Notes under the pieces: generated by a model | Seen by the model: only the letters and a program-made list of their open reading frames with translations | Database searches by the model: none | What the model was told of the DNA's origin: nothing | Origin: Chlorokybus atmophyticus | Taxonomy: Eukaryota > Streptophyta > Chlorokybophyceae > Chlorokybales > Chlorokybaceae | Direction: 5' to 3' | Length of the DNA: 64,000 nt | Assembly: GCA_009103225.1 (NCBI GenBank) | Contig: RHPI01002438.1 | Coordinates: 94,205 to 158,204, forward strand | Program-made: the position numbers and the translations under genes | Part shown: positions 22,115 through 33,800 of the stretch, piece by piece | How positions within the stretch are numbered: the stretch's first letter is position 1 | Layout of the letters: each line of letters begins with the position of its first letter

Positions 22115-25100
22115 CTACGCTACACGTGTGACACACAACCCAACATTGTGCCACACCCTCTCAGAACATCCCTTCGCCTGCGCACGTGCGAAAAACTGTC
22201 TCGACACGGCGTTCTGCTGCACGCTTTGAGGGAATGAGAAGGAGTCCGGTGATGCAGTGGATATTCTCACGGTCCCGTCCGCGCCGAACACGACAAACAC
22301 CGTCACGGCTTTGTTCTTCGATCGCACGAAGTAGCGCGCACCCGTCCCAATGGACCCCTTGAAGGAGTAGATCTGGCTGATGCATTGGGATTTTCTCCTT
22401 TTGTTGATCAGGACCTCCATGATGTCAAGCTCGCCGCAACCGCCGCTGCTGCCCATTCCACGGCAGTTGCAACCGTACTGAGACGACCGTGGGACGTGTT
22501 GGGGGAGACAGCCAACTTAGAGCCATGCACATTTACACAGTGCGCTTGCATACACACTTACGCACGCATGCGCAGCTGTGCTAGTACACACGTCCACGAG
22601 GACACGGGCAGGTACATGCATCCGCACGCATGCACACATGGTCCCGTGCGCACGCCTGCACATGTGCACAGTTTGAACTGGTAGGCATGCACGCACACAT
22701 GCGTGGCAACCTTTCCTTGCTGGCTTGCAAAAAGGAAGCAAATGGCTAACACTTGCATTATGTTTCTCGTGCACGGCACCGTCATCTCACCTGTGCGTTG
22801 AGGAGCCACACTGCAGGGGTGTCGGTGCCGCCAGCCTCGGGCATCCTTAGCCTGAGCACGAACATCTTCTCCCCCTTGGCGTTGCCCGACCACCCTCGCT
22901 GCCCCACCCCCCGGAAGAACCCGCAGGAGTTGCCCTTGCACGCCTGCCCCGTCATCGCATTCACCTTAAAAAGGGTGTTTCATGTTTAGTTGTTGTTGTG
23001 GTGGGTGGGTGGGTGGGTGGGTGGGTGGGTGGGTGCGGGTGTGTCTGTGTGTGTGTGTGTCACAAGGAGCTGAATTTGGGTCAAGGAGCACTCACCTCAA
23101 CGTCTGCTGCAAGAGAACCCGAGAAGCGTGTTGATGATTTCGCAGACATCTTCCCATCGGCTGTACCCCATGATTGGCTCATCCCACCGCACACGCTGTA
23201 CACGCCCGAGCCACCCCCACCCTTGTTGTTCAGAATCGCCATGTTGGATTGACTGCACAAAGTTGGGGTCACATTTGGACTAACTGTTCACGCTAATGCG
23301 TGCATGCATAGGGTATAGGTATCACACGGATTGACGTTCGGGGACCATGCATGGTCCTTCCACGGACCCCGCGGGCCATACATGGTCCGTCCCCGCGGAC
23401 CACGAGTGTCTGGTCCGCGAGGGACGGACCGTCCATGGTCCTTTTGGGGCCCCAACATCTGGCGCGCAGTCGCGCACCACATATGGTCCGTGCCGCACCT
23501 TGTATAGTGCGGCACGGATCAGTACTCTACGCTGGTTCCTGGATGCGGACCAGGAGTGGGCCCGGCAGCCGCGCACCGTACATGGTCCGTGCACATTGCT
23601 GGTCCATGCCGCACCATGTATGGGGCGGCATGGACCAGCAATGTTGCTGATTGGCGGCCCTGCAGGGCGCGCTACACGTGTACCATGACTGAAGTATCGT
23701 TACTGCATGTACGAGTACATAGGTACATTGTGTGTATCATCATTTAATAAATGACAGGCCGCACCGACTGTCGCCGCTTACCATAAAGTGGACAGTCGCA
23801 AATGGTCGGCGGCTGTCAATGTACATTGACAGCCGGCTGTCCATGTACATTTTAACTTGACAGCCGCCGACCAGTTGCGGCTGTCCACTTGTGGCCTATA
23901 TATGTATAAATGGATATGTGTATACATATAAATATATGTGTATATATACACATATATATATATATATATATGTGTATACATGCATATGTATATATGTTGA
24001 TAAATATACGTGTGTGTGTGCATGTAGGAATAGGCTTAAGGTATACAAGCAAAAATTGTTGACGTATTGCGGCCGCAATTTGCAGCCGTGCAATTACTTC
24101 ATAACCATCATTTCATGTACATACATTGTTGTAAGTATATTGATGCGCGTACACATGTGCATTAGACCTTTCATATGCAAGATTATATACATCTCAAATA
24201 ATGTATAAAAATATGATTGTACAAAGTGTTATGATTATTATACAATTACATAGTCTAAAATATTAATTATATCAAATTTACATCCATGCGTTGCGCGTGT
24301 TAATTACAGTTTATATAGTTCACTGGTTATTACATTATCATAATGTTCACAACCGTTAACATCATACCATGAATACATATGTTGATGCTGTTCACATGTT
24401 GCATTGCTAGGCGTTGTTTATGGTATGTTTGGTTTTGATAATTTGTACGAAACGAAAGCGCAAGCAATGTCAGATGTTATGACTTGTAGCCTTACTTGTA
24501 TAACCTCATAAATGGCCTATAAAAGCCTCATGCGACCACAAAATCATTGACAGCCCGTTAAGGTACACTGGCTGCATTGACAGTCGCAATTTGGCTACTA
24601 TCACTAAGCATTGTCACAATGACAGCCTCTAACAAGTCTACAAATTGTACTGGCGTATTGACGACCGCCGAGTTCGCGGCTACCTATATGTAGTTTACCA
24701 CCGTCCATGTAATTGGTACAGCCTATAAATGCTACAATTGCAGGGGCTCAGCCTATGGGCCTATCAAAGTGACACACAATCTCCGACTGTCCATCGGCAA
24801 TTACTGCCGCCGGCCGACAGTCGCCAAGCGGCTGTCGGCGCATGCAGTAAACTACATGATATAGGTTGCCGTGCGACCCTACCGGTACGTGCACTTGTAG
24901 CTTAGTGGTTAGGGCGTCGTCTTCGATATGCTAAAGGTACTGGGTTCGAATCCGGCCGATGCGGTGTGTTCTTGACTAATCATTCCACTAACTCCGCGGA
25001 GCTGGCCGCGGCCTCTTGCGCCGCAGGTTGGGCGTGGCCGGTGCCGCCGGCAAAGATGTCTCAACTTTTACTGCAGTTGCACTAATGTTTACATTGTTTC

Positions 25101-26300
25101 ATATTAAACTTTGGTCGATGGTCTGCTGGCCGGACCAGTTATTGAAGTATTTTGATGACTTTATCCCTGGTCCGATGGCTGGACCATACCTGGTCCTTAC
25201 GCAACAGTCATCGGCCGGACCTTAAGTGGTGCGTACCAAGGGACAATGGTACCATTCACGTGAAATTCGGACCATGAATGGTCCGACTGTCGATGAAAAA
25301 CAGACCATGCAAGGTCCACCGATTTCATTTAGCAGGGGAAAATCCCGGTCCTGCGTCACGGACCATTCATGGTCCTTGAACGTCAATCCGTGTGTATACG
25401 CGCATGCACGCATAACAGGTGATTGTGCAGTAGATTGGCATTCTCACCTGCAGCTGTCAAAGTTGGACACGCGCTCCCAATCTCCCTTCCCTTTTGGATA
25501 GTACACCGCGAGGTTGTACAGCTCCAAAGGCCCCCTAAAGTGCATCGACTGCTCCTCGTAAAACGGCGCAAGAGGCCCGCTCAACTTCTACACGACAAGC
25601 ACAAACACACATTAGTCCCCGTGCATGCACTATCATAATTAATCCATCACTACAACCCCACTTACTCGTGGGGCTTTCACGCATGAGGCTTTGGACGATA
25701 GCGAGCATGGCGGTGGCCAGTGGGGTGCGCTGGGCATAGCAACAATGCGGTTGTAGACTCCACTTCCCCCAACAATGGCGTAAGTGAAGCTCGTCACTGG
25801 GGAGCTTGGCCCACAGGAGAGTCTTTGCCGGAACCGTAGCTTCTCAAAGCAAGTGCGTAACTAGCACTGCAACCAGTACCACCCGACCGCAGCGACCTCC
25901 TCTGTGATGAGGAGGTTGTCTCGTTGGATCTGGGTGATTGTGCGTCTGTAGAGAGAGGGAGAGGTGAGTTATTATTGTGTCGTGTTGGCTTAAGCAAGTG
26001 CAACGGTCGTCATTGTGTGCACAATGCATGTAAACTATGTGCATGGGCCCGTGGTCTGCATTGCGTGAGGGAATGCGTTTCACGCTTGAGCTTACCAGCA
26101 ATGGGACTGCCTCGCAGAAGCCAGCGGCCAAGCTGAACAGCAGCTGCTGTTGTGGAGAAGGACAAGGACACGGAGGAGGAGGAGGCATTGGCAGCGGCAG
26201 TGGCTGCGGCGGAGGTGGTGGCGCTGCATGTGGACGAGCATGACGCCAACAGCAGAAGAGCCACAACCGCTGCAAGCACATTCCCCACCCTGGTGACCAT
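22115..26300 (-). CDS. Secreted TOS1-like putative glycoside hydrolase (DUF2403-DUF2401)
   Basis: Six exons: 26300-26096, 25796-25666, 25587-25448, 23252-23096, 22964-22791 and 22477-22115. They give 389 residues. A signal peptide (VLAAVVALLLLASCSSTCSA) and an Ala/Ser/Thr-rich spacer precede the DUF2403-like part (YAIVGGSGVYNRIVAM, then LSGPLAPFYEEQSMHFRGPL and LYNLAVYYP). The DUF2401-like core follows (ILNNKGGGGSGVYS, NSCGFFRGVGQRGW, LRLRMPEAGGTDTPAVWLLN). Residues 285-290 read ELDIME, matching the E-x-D-x-x-E catalytic signature of GH16-type enzymes. In yeast, Tos1 is a covalently bound cell-wall protein. The family is best known from fungi and oomycetes, so its presence here is notable. 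Exon 1 to exon 2 joining (CCCCAG|TGACG acceptor) is the least certain step. Intron 3 is 2195 nt and carries inserted elements. Confidence 0.83.
22999..23035 (+). repeat. (GGGT)n microsatellite in TOS1-like intron 4
   Basis: About nine tandem GGGT/GTGG tetramers lie in the intron between exons 23252-23096 and 22964-22791, followed by a short (TG)n tract. On the sense strand of the gene this is C-rich. Confidence 0.85.
23786..23890. repeat. 34-bp inverted repeat inside the element
   Basis: Arms 23786-23819 and 23857-23890 (AAGTGGACAGTCGCAAATGG and onward) pair at 32 of 34 positions around a 37-base centre, itself partly palindromic (TGTACATTGACAGCC). Related GACAGYCG words recur near 24545-24590 and 24815-24840, so this may be an independent nested foldback element. 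Confidence 0.8.
23900..24020. repeat. (TATA)n/(TGTA)n microsatellite
   Basis: Alternating TATATA, TATACA and TGTGTATA words run beside the foldback, inside the DNA element. The stretch is low complexity and non-coding. Confidence 0.8.
24891..24963 (+). other. tRNA-like sequence with pol III A and B boxes (SINE head or tRNA pseudogene)
   Basis: TAGCTTAGTGG (24898-24908) matches the A box and GGTTCGAATCC (24943-24953) is a perfect B box. The spacing of 45 bases is that of a real tRNA. The D-arm can form, but the acceptor stem does not pair and the anticodon and T stems contain mismatches, so a working tRNA is unlikely. This is the usual state of a tRNA-derived SINE head. A poly(A) or other tail defining the SINE end was not identified. 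It sits inside the DNA element at 23323-25394, a nested insertion. Confidence 0.66.
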
Positions 26301-27570
26301 GGCGTCAATGCAGGAGCAGCACACCACAACTGCCACCCCTCCCGCCGACACGGACAATGGCTTCTTCCGCCGCTTAAGTCCCAAACGACCAGTAATTACA
26401 CGGATTCCATCGCGGCCGCATTTAGTCTCTGGTCCCGAGGCTGGGCTGGCAAGACGCGACGAGAAAGGAAAACATCAATATTTCAAAACCCCCGGCCCTT
26501 GGCCGGTTGTCCCTACTGCTGGTGGCAGAGTGACACATGGCGGCAAGCGACGGCACCTCGACTGCCGCAGCATGCTGTGACAAAAGAAGTTTTCCAGCTT
26601 TCCTCAGCTTTCCTGGCTGTCGGGGCCGACAGTAGGGCTGGCCCTATTGGCTAGGCTCATCATTTGCGCGGCGGTGACTGCGACGCACTGCACACGTGGG
26701 TATGGTGGGGGGATTGAAACGACGCTTTTCGGTGTGTTGGGAAAATGTCACACGGTGCTACGCTTGTCACGTGCTGAAGGAGTGGGATAAGCTAGGGGTC
26801 CCAGTCTCAGGTGTAAAATCTCGTGGTCACGAGCTGAAACATTGAACCTACAGTATTGTATACGGGTTGGACAACCACCATATAGTTGTTGCCATAATTC
26901 TGCAGTCATAGGGGCACCCATTCACTATATTCAACTTAAAAATATAGAAGAGATACGAGTGTACGAGTTGAAACAATTGCTCATGGATGTGGTATGTTAC
27001 ATACATCCTCATGGACTATGTATGAACTTACATATGTGTTCTTTGTTATGATGATATGCTTGATGTCGATGCTGAAGCTAACAATAGATGTATTGCAAGT
27101 AACAAGTCTTCTTGATATGGTCAACAGCACTGAGCTTGTCATCATGCAATTAATATGTTGTAAGACTGGGAGAACAGTAATGCACATTGCATGTCCAAAT
27201 TCTGCGCAAAGCACATATGTATAATAAAAAAACATGAGAATATATTTGTCTAATGTTACTAACTATACACATATGAAAGAATGCATGAAGACACATGTAT
27301 ATTATATGCACAAGCACGCACACACATATATATGTACAATCGTGATGTGATAGCTCATACGCTTGATACTTTGACGAGCGTGTAAACAGTAGCATAACGC
27401 ACAAGTAATTTGACGTGATCAACCAATACCTTTTTAAATTTTGCAACCTCAAGATTAACAATAATATCAAAAAATCTATCAATCCTTTAACATTAAACAT
27501 AGTAATTGTTTATATACATCATAATGTATATATACAAATACGATATTGCTGATGCTTGTAACTTGCAATG

Positions 27571-27622
27571 CGCAGAGAGAGAGAGAGAGTCAGAGAGAGA
27601 GAGAGGCAGAGAAAGAGAGAGC
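27571..27622 (+). repeat. (GA)n microsatellite
   Basis: Tandem GA with a few C and AA interruptions (GCAGAGAGAGAGAGAGAG and onward). Confidence 0.9.
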
Positions 27623-28419
27623 TGTATATGACTATTACAACATCGTTGTGCAAAAACATCACGCATGGTGACATGTATTGGATATAACAAGCCCATTATG
27701 ATTATAGCATATGTAGTAAAATCGTGGGTAAGCTTATGACAATTCTTAAACGTATTTTTGTGATATTTTTGTGAAGCACTGTCTAAGCTCTTAAACACCA
27801 AATATATACATGTAATGGCTTCGCTTATCAAGCCACGATATCGTATGGGCTTTTTAGTAGTTGATGCAGCAGCAACGCTCACGCTCACAATCAATCTCAA
27901 CACTCACAACACCAGCCAACACAAGCCACAACACAGGCACTCTCAATCATCAACAGGTAGGGGCAGAAACTAGCTACATGCTCTGTTTAAATGCATGCAA
28001 GGAGGTGGGAGCGGGCAAGGGGCAAGTAGACAGCAGCAAGGGCAAGCAGCCAGACTTAAGGGCCAAGCGCGATGAGTTCAACCAGGAGTCAAAAGCAGCA
28101 CCACCAGCAGGACAGCAGTAACATAAGCAGCAGCAAGGGTGAAGGGCGTGCGATGCTGTGCAGTGCTGTGCTTGTAAGATTGGCGGCCATGGCGGCTGCT
28201 TGGTCTTTTAAATATGTTGGTAAGGCCTCTCGTGGTTGCTATAGCAATGGCTGCAGGCATTGCTTGCGCGGTTGTAAATTGTTAGCAAGTGCAGCACTAT
28301 TACAACGGGTACAAAGGACCTCCTAGAATAACAGCATGGTCTCAACTGCATAATAGCATACTCACCACCGCCACTCATCACACATGGTTACACAGCAGCC
28401 GAACAGCATGTCAGTGCTC

Positions 28420-30010
28420 AATAATAAGGCAGCACAACACGGCAAGTGACACCAAGCTCAGATACTGTATGTGCGCGTAGACACTCTGCTCCCCGCACAT
28501 CATGTGCATGATGCACATGCACATGTACACTTACCTCCCTTACCAACGGCGTTGGCGAGCACCTGCGGGCCTCCTGGACGTACAGTTGTGGATACGTCGT
28601 ATTGTACGCAGTCCTCTGCATCCGGGGCATTTTGGCGCGCAGCTTGCCTAATACATCCTTCAAGGGGTACCCGGTAGCATTTATGTCTTTCACCAGCTGC
28701 ACCAGCTCAAGCAGAAAGTGCGCACGCAATGTACACAAACGCAAAAACCTCACAGATTGATACACGATCACCCCCAACTTAGCTGATGTCGATATATTGC
28801 TGTATGGACGAGGTGCCCTTCAACGTGATAAGAATTTGAAGGGGCGATGTGTAATTTGTTGTACACACACGTGTACATAAACCAATTGTGGGCATTTGAA
28901 AGATCAACAAATCCAAGTACGGAATGCTAACTCCCTGTGTTGTCTAAAAAAGAGCCAGCATGTGGCGTGGATAGATGTCGCCGCCTGGAGCTGCAGGGTC
29001 CAAGTACTTGCATGCCTGAAACTCTGGTAAGAACACAGCACATCATCCACATATCTCAGCACGTTTTTGACAAACCTAAGCGCCAAGGGCCTTTAATTGT
29101 CAGCCACCAATCTGGTTACAAAGTCCAACTCATATGTTAGCAAGTCATAGTCTGCAATATAGACCCTCGCACAATTCCCCATAAGAATGCCAATCATTTG
29201 CTTATGAAGCTGATCATGTGCTGTTTGCATGTACAAGTTGTGAATGAGGAAATGCAACATGGCATGCAAATCCCCCGCGGTAACCATCTTAGTAGTGCCT
29301 TCACGTGTGATGGTTGTGCCAGCAACCCATGTACATGTAGCCACGCCAGCCTGTACGTTCACATGCAAGTGTGTTTGATGACGTGATGTGCGTAAAACAC
29401 AAAAACCTTTTGCACCAAACCCTGCATGCGTTGCAGCAAGGCATCGTGCTCAAGGTTGATGTATAATATGGTAAAATCATAAGACTGCAAGACAAGGTGC
29501 TCACGCTTCTCCACTGCATTGCGATATTCGTTGAAGTGTTACAGTCTGGCATACCCTCGCAAATCCTTTAAGATCCACGTCTGCAAATTGTCACCCAAAG
29601 CCTCGCTCCACAACTGATCCATCACATCTGCCATGCCTTTATATGCACGTGTAAGCTGAAGAGACGCGTCCAACAATGTAGTTGACATTGCAGCTGTGAT
29701 GAATCGAGGCTTGGGAGGTTTCTTGTGCAGTTTGACTGACATGCACAGATGTGGCACACGAGCAGGTACTTCCTATGCTTGAGTTTTAAAGTCGTGCTGG
29801 GTATTGTAGAATTGGTGTGTAGCCACAACCTTTGGTACCATTGCTAATACATTGGAGTAGCCAGCTCTGCACACAGGAGCTGCAGATAGTACGTCGTGCA
29901 CACCACAGCCAACGTACTCCCACACTGATCCACCTTGGTTGTCACCATGCATTGCTGCAAGTCTTTCAGTGAATTGCGGTCAGTAGCATTGCATAGCGCA
30001 TGTCAATATC
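28420..30010 (-). pseudogene. Decayed reverse transcriptase, Penelope-like
   Basis: Minus-strand pieces in changing frames line up in the right order for one reverse transcriptase. They are VTTKVDQCGSTLAVVCTTYY (about 29940-29880), a KLHKKPPKPRFI motif (about 29735), SYDFTILYINLEHDALLQRM (about 29485), GILMGNCARVYIADYDLLTY (about 29190) and RYVDDVL (about 29050). A C-terminal stretch, VRFLRLCTLRAHFL, follows near 28740. GIxMG, the DFxxLYxNxxH motif and YxDD are the palm signatures, and the KLHK and YDF-LY style is that of Penelope-like elements. In-frame stops and frame changes interrupt it many times, so no product is possible. Element ends, and any endonuclease domain, were not found. Confidence 0.75.
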
Positions 30011-30866
30011 AGTCACAGGCGGCTGCATATGCACTGCATCAGCATAAGCGTTAACCTCAACTATGACTGCGGCCACCCAAGGCTGCATCAAATCTGGTTG
30101 GTGCTTGTACGGTACACAAACCGATCAATACGACACCACATGCATAATATGCGCATATTATGGAATTCGATTGGTAATAATAATTGAAAACATATATGTG
30201 TAACACACTTTTTGTGTGTGACTTACAAATATGATTAGAGGCTTCAAGTTGGAGCACAATTCTCTCTGATGCATATACAAATTGAAAGTCAGGTCAGTGG
30301 TACTTGCATGCGGTTTAGCGTAGAAAGTCCTAGCCCAACTCATGTGTACATCTCAATGAGGAGGCAAAGGCATGGTATGCCTGGCGAGCCTCATACATGC
30401 AGTAGTAACTAAAATCTGCGAGTCTCAGTCTTTGCAAAATACCAAAGCAATGTTTAGTATATGCAAATGTTCAAAGAGTAACCTTGCTTGGGTTTTGCAA
30501 CAATTGGAGCAAACGCAGGGATCATCCAATCTGCTAACACTACCCGTCATCCAGACCAACATGAATCTGCGCACTCAGGACAATCTATCCAACACGCAAT
30601 CACCAACATGCAGCAGTTCAAGCAATCCAAACAGACGTCACATGTAGCTGACTACCAGTACACAAGTCGCTGACACCAAAGCTGGCCTTGTAAAAAGAGC
30701 AACCTCGCACTGGCGTATTTCGCTGACCTTAATTGGCCGCAGCACCAAGTATTACGATGCTTGCAGCTGCAACCCCAAACACAATGGGAGGCACAACATC
30801 TGGTAAGCATGCCTTACAATGGCTAATTAGTCTCTCCATGCTCTATGCTATGGGACGTATGTGCAA

Positions 30867-33800
30867 TCAGCGGTATCTTCCAAGGTCGAAAGTCAGCGTC
30901 TTTGAGCAACTGCACATGGCGCTAGTCAGCATCACGGGGCAACATGTCGACATGCTATATTGCACATCAACACGGCATGCATGGTGCGCACTGCGAGACA
31001 TTGCAAGCGGCAATTCTGTGAACCAATTGCAAGAACCATCAAGCCACGTACTTCTGGTCACAATCGCGGTACACGCCAACCAGAGCATCAGCCTTGTCGT
31101 AGAAGTTGTCCTTCAAGGATATGACGACACTCTGAAAGCCTGCACCGTCGTCGTTGCTGTGCGACTTGGTGCGAATGTAGTTTGCAACTTTAGCAACATT
31201 CTGGTTGTCCAATGCAGCATCAACCTCGTCGAGGACAAAGAACGGGGCTGGCCGGAAACTGTACAAATGTAGCGGCAAGTCAGCTGGCATGACTGACAGA
31301 TGTTCAGACGATCACAATCATGCGACGTTAAAAATTTGTTTTGATGCATGCACTGCGACAGTTGTCAGTAGAATCACACTTTGAGCTGTTGTAAAGGTCA
31401 ACTGTGATTGTGGGTCTGCGTGCTGTTTGTTGCGTGTCTGTATATTACATTGACTCATCACCTGTGGATTGCGAATAGCAGTGCCAGAGCAGCAACCGTC
31501 TTTTCTCCGCCTGAAAGCTGCTCCATGTCTCGAAACCGCTTTGTTGGGGGCATGGCGGTGAATTTGATGCCATGCAGGAACGGTTCATCAGAGTTCTCAA
31601 GGGTGAGGTATGCGGTGCCTCCCATTGGGTGCGTACTGCTTCGCGTCAAGTCTTTGTAGATCTTGTCTATCCTATTGGATACATGCTCAAAGGCATCTTT
31701 GAAACGCCGATACCTGCAATAAGACTCAGTGTGTGTGTTGCGATACCAACATAGCAAGTGACGCCTACCGCCACCTGCTGTACCTACTACTAACCTCTCA
31801 TTGCGTACTGCATTGAACGCATCCACGGCTTCCTTGGCCTCTTTCTTCGCAGCCTCAAACTCTTCAATCGAGGCCTGGCCACTCAGATTTAGCACACAGG
31901 CATTGCTATCCACCTCTCGTAATTAGCCAAAGCAACATGAAGGCCATCTCCGGCAAACTCATTGACTACTTTAATTATCAATTGTGTCAGTATGACCAGA
32001 CTGCACGGCTTAGTTGCTATATATGCCAACTCTTGGGAGCGACAATAAGCACCTTCTCCTTCTCCTTGATGGCGCCGTACTGGTCGAGAGCCTTCAGATT
32101 TGGGGCTGTCTGATCCGCTTCTGCTTGAAGAGCATCAATGCTTGCCTTGAACTCTGCATCCACCTTCTCGTACTCTGCGGTTGACGGCTCCTGCAGCCAA
32201 CAGTTGGCTGTTGATTTTGGCAGAAAGGAAGCAATCCAGGGCTGCATGTAGATGAGTCTGCAAGGCGCTAAACTGCAGGTTTCAAGCACGGTCGTACCTG
32301 CTGGAACTCAAGATCAAGCCTGGAGTAGTCCAAGCGCAGGGCTTGCACATTGGGATCAGATGTGTCTACGTCCATAGAGTCTCCCGTGTCAAGTGCAGGA
32401 AGCTTGATTTGTTCCATTTCGCAGCTTTCTAGTAGCTCCAACCGTTTGGTTTGCAGTTGCTCCAGATGGTGCTCCTGTGAGCGGAGCAGCCAATAAATGA
32501 AGCTTAGTCACATTGCGCTCAACTAGAAGCATCCGTTTCTACGGAAGCGTACCTTTGTTGCCATCGACTTCTTGAGCTTGCCAGACTTCAGCGTATGCGA
32601 GCGTGCGGTCTTGGTGAGATCAGCAATCTTTGCCTCAACCTGGTCAGCTTCGTCCTTGGAACCTGGCAATGGGTAGCCTCCGTTACAACTACAGGACAAA
32701 GAGATCCAGGCATCCAAACAAGAACATGGAACACTGCCAATGTTTCAATGCTCGACCTTGAGCTTGCTGGTCGAGGGCTTCAATCTCATCAAGTACAACT
32801 TGCAGCGCTTCTTGCGCCTTTGCTTCTTCCTTTTTTGTTCGCTTGAGGTCATTCTGCAGTTGAGAGATTCTGGTCTCAAGTTGATCAATTGCGCTTTGGG
32901 TGTCCCGTTGCTGCTCATACTCCAATCTGCAGCCAACAATGTCAAACGGGAACATAGTCAGACCGTCCATTACACTGGTGCCACGTTTCATGGGCTTGGG
33001 GGAAGCATGCAATCTGATAACCTCGCAAGGCGCTTACTGGCTTTGAAGTTTAGTTATTTGCCGTTGAAAGTCAAGTCGTTGTTCTGCTGCCTTGCGATGC
33101 TTGACTGCGTAAGAAGCCTCATACTCTCGGATGTTTGCAACACCAATCTTGGCACACCAGTCGCTGTATATGCGATCCTCAACCTCCGCCATCTTGTTTT
33201 GCAACTTAGTGATAGCAGACTGGGATCGTGCCAAGGACTCTTGCAACTGGACAGCAGTCACAAAGTTGGGTTTGTATCTGTACATTATGCAACTACCTCC
33301 AGCCAGTTTGCAGTAGCAGTTCATACTCACCTGCTGAACTTCAGGTTGTAAGCGACTCCGTTCAAGCTCAAGGGCTTTCTTTTCCTCCGCTTTCTTGGCC
33401 AACTTCTCAGTGGTGATTTTCTGCAACCCATGACACCATCAGAGCTGCCACACTTGGCAGACAGCGGTCAGGATCAGGAGCAGTTCTGCCATGTGTACTT
33501 CTGCAATAGTTTAGAGTGACGCATGGCAACCCCAGTGCATGAGTTACCCACCAAGTCAGCCTCTGCGTACTGTACTTTCTTCTCCAAACCTGTGATCTCC
33601 GTAGCAAACTCCTGTTCCTGTACATGGATGCTGCGCTCACCACGTAACTGTTCAACTTCTTTGGTATAGCGCGCCTTGTTCTTCTTCAAAGCTGGCACAG
33701 AGTAGTAACGACACATAAGCCTAGGTTTCTGCTTGTCAGTGTGAGGCACTAGTTCAAGCGTCGCCCCAAAAAGTTCTCAATCAAACACCAACGGGAATAA

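Larger units (their letters stand above)
23323..25394. mobile_element. 2.07-kb DNA element with 35-bp terminal inverted repeats, possibly CACTA/EnSpm-like, non-autonomous
   Basis: The left end (23323-23357) begins CACACGGATTGACGTTC; the reverse complement of the right end (25394-25360) matches it at 32 of 35 positions. The trinucleotide TAT flanks both ends (23320-23322 and 25395-25397), consistent with a 3-bp target duplication. Both subterminal zones (about 23340-23645 and 25110-25380) are packed with GGACCA/TGGTCC words in both orientations, often as GGACCATGCATGGTCC palindromes; I see none in the middle. CAC ends, a 3-bp duplication and repeated subterminal motifs are the pattern of CACTA/EnSpm elements, though the fourth and fifth bases differ from CACTA. 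No transposase frame is present. The element lies wholly inside intron 3 of the TOS1-like gene. Confidence 0.72.
26301..30866. other. Interval between TOS1-like gene and SMC1: promoter, repeats, dead retroelement
   Basis: The first few hundred bases should carry the TOS1-like promoter. A (GA)n tract lies at 27571-27622. Around 27860-28140 there is CA/CAG-rich low-complexity DNA. A decayed reverse transcriptase occupies about 28420-30010 on the minus strand (separate entry). From 30010 to 30866 I see unique-looking non-coding DNA and the SMC1 3' end. No intact gene was recognised. Confidence 0.5.

Noticed and set aside
24891-24963. A functional tRNA gene
   Set aside because: A and B boxes are good but the acceptor, anticodon and T stems do not pair, so it is listed as tRNA-like only.
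25794-25945. An extra TOS1-like exon encoding a Ser/Arg-rich peptide ending in a stop (acceptor CTACAG|ACGC)
   Set aside because: It would end the protein before the conserved domain. The CCCCAG acceptor at 25797 keeps the phase and leads directly into the TOS1 motifs.
26037-26580. Plus-strand Glu/Ala-rich frames near the TOS1-like start
   Set aside because: They are antisense shadows of the Ala/Ser-rich signal-peptide exon and the upstream region.
27861-28326. A plus-strand Gln/Ser/Lys-rich two-exon gene
   Set aside because: The sequence is CA/CAG low complexity with no conserved motif and no convincing start or splice pair.
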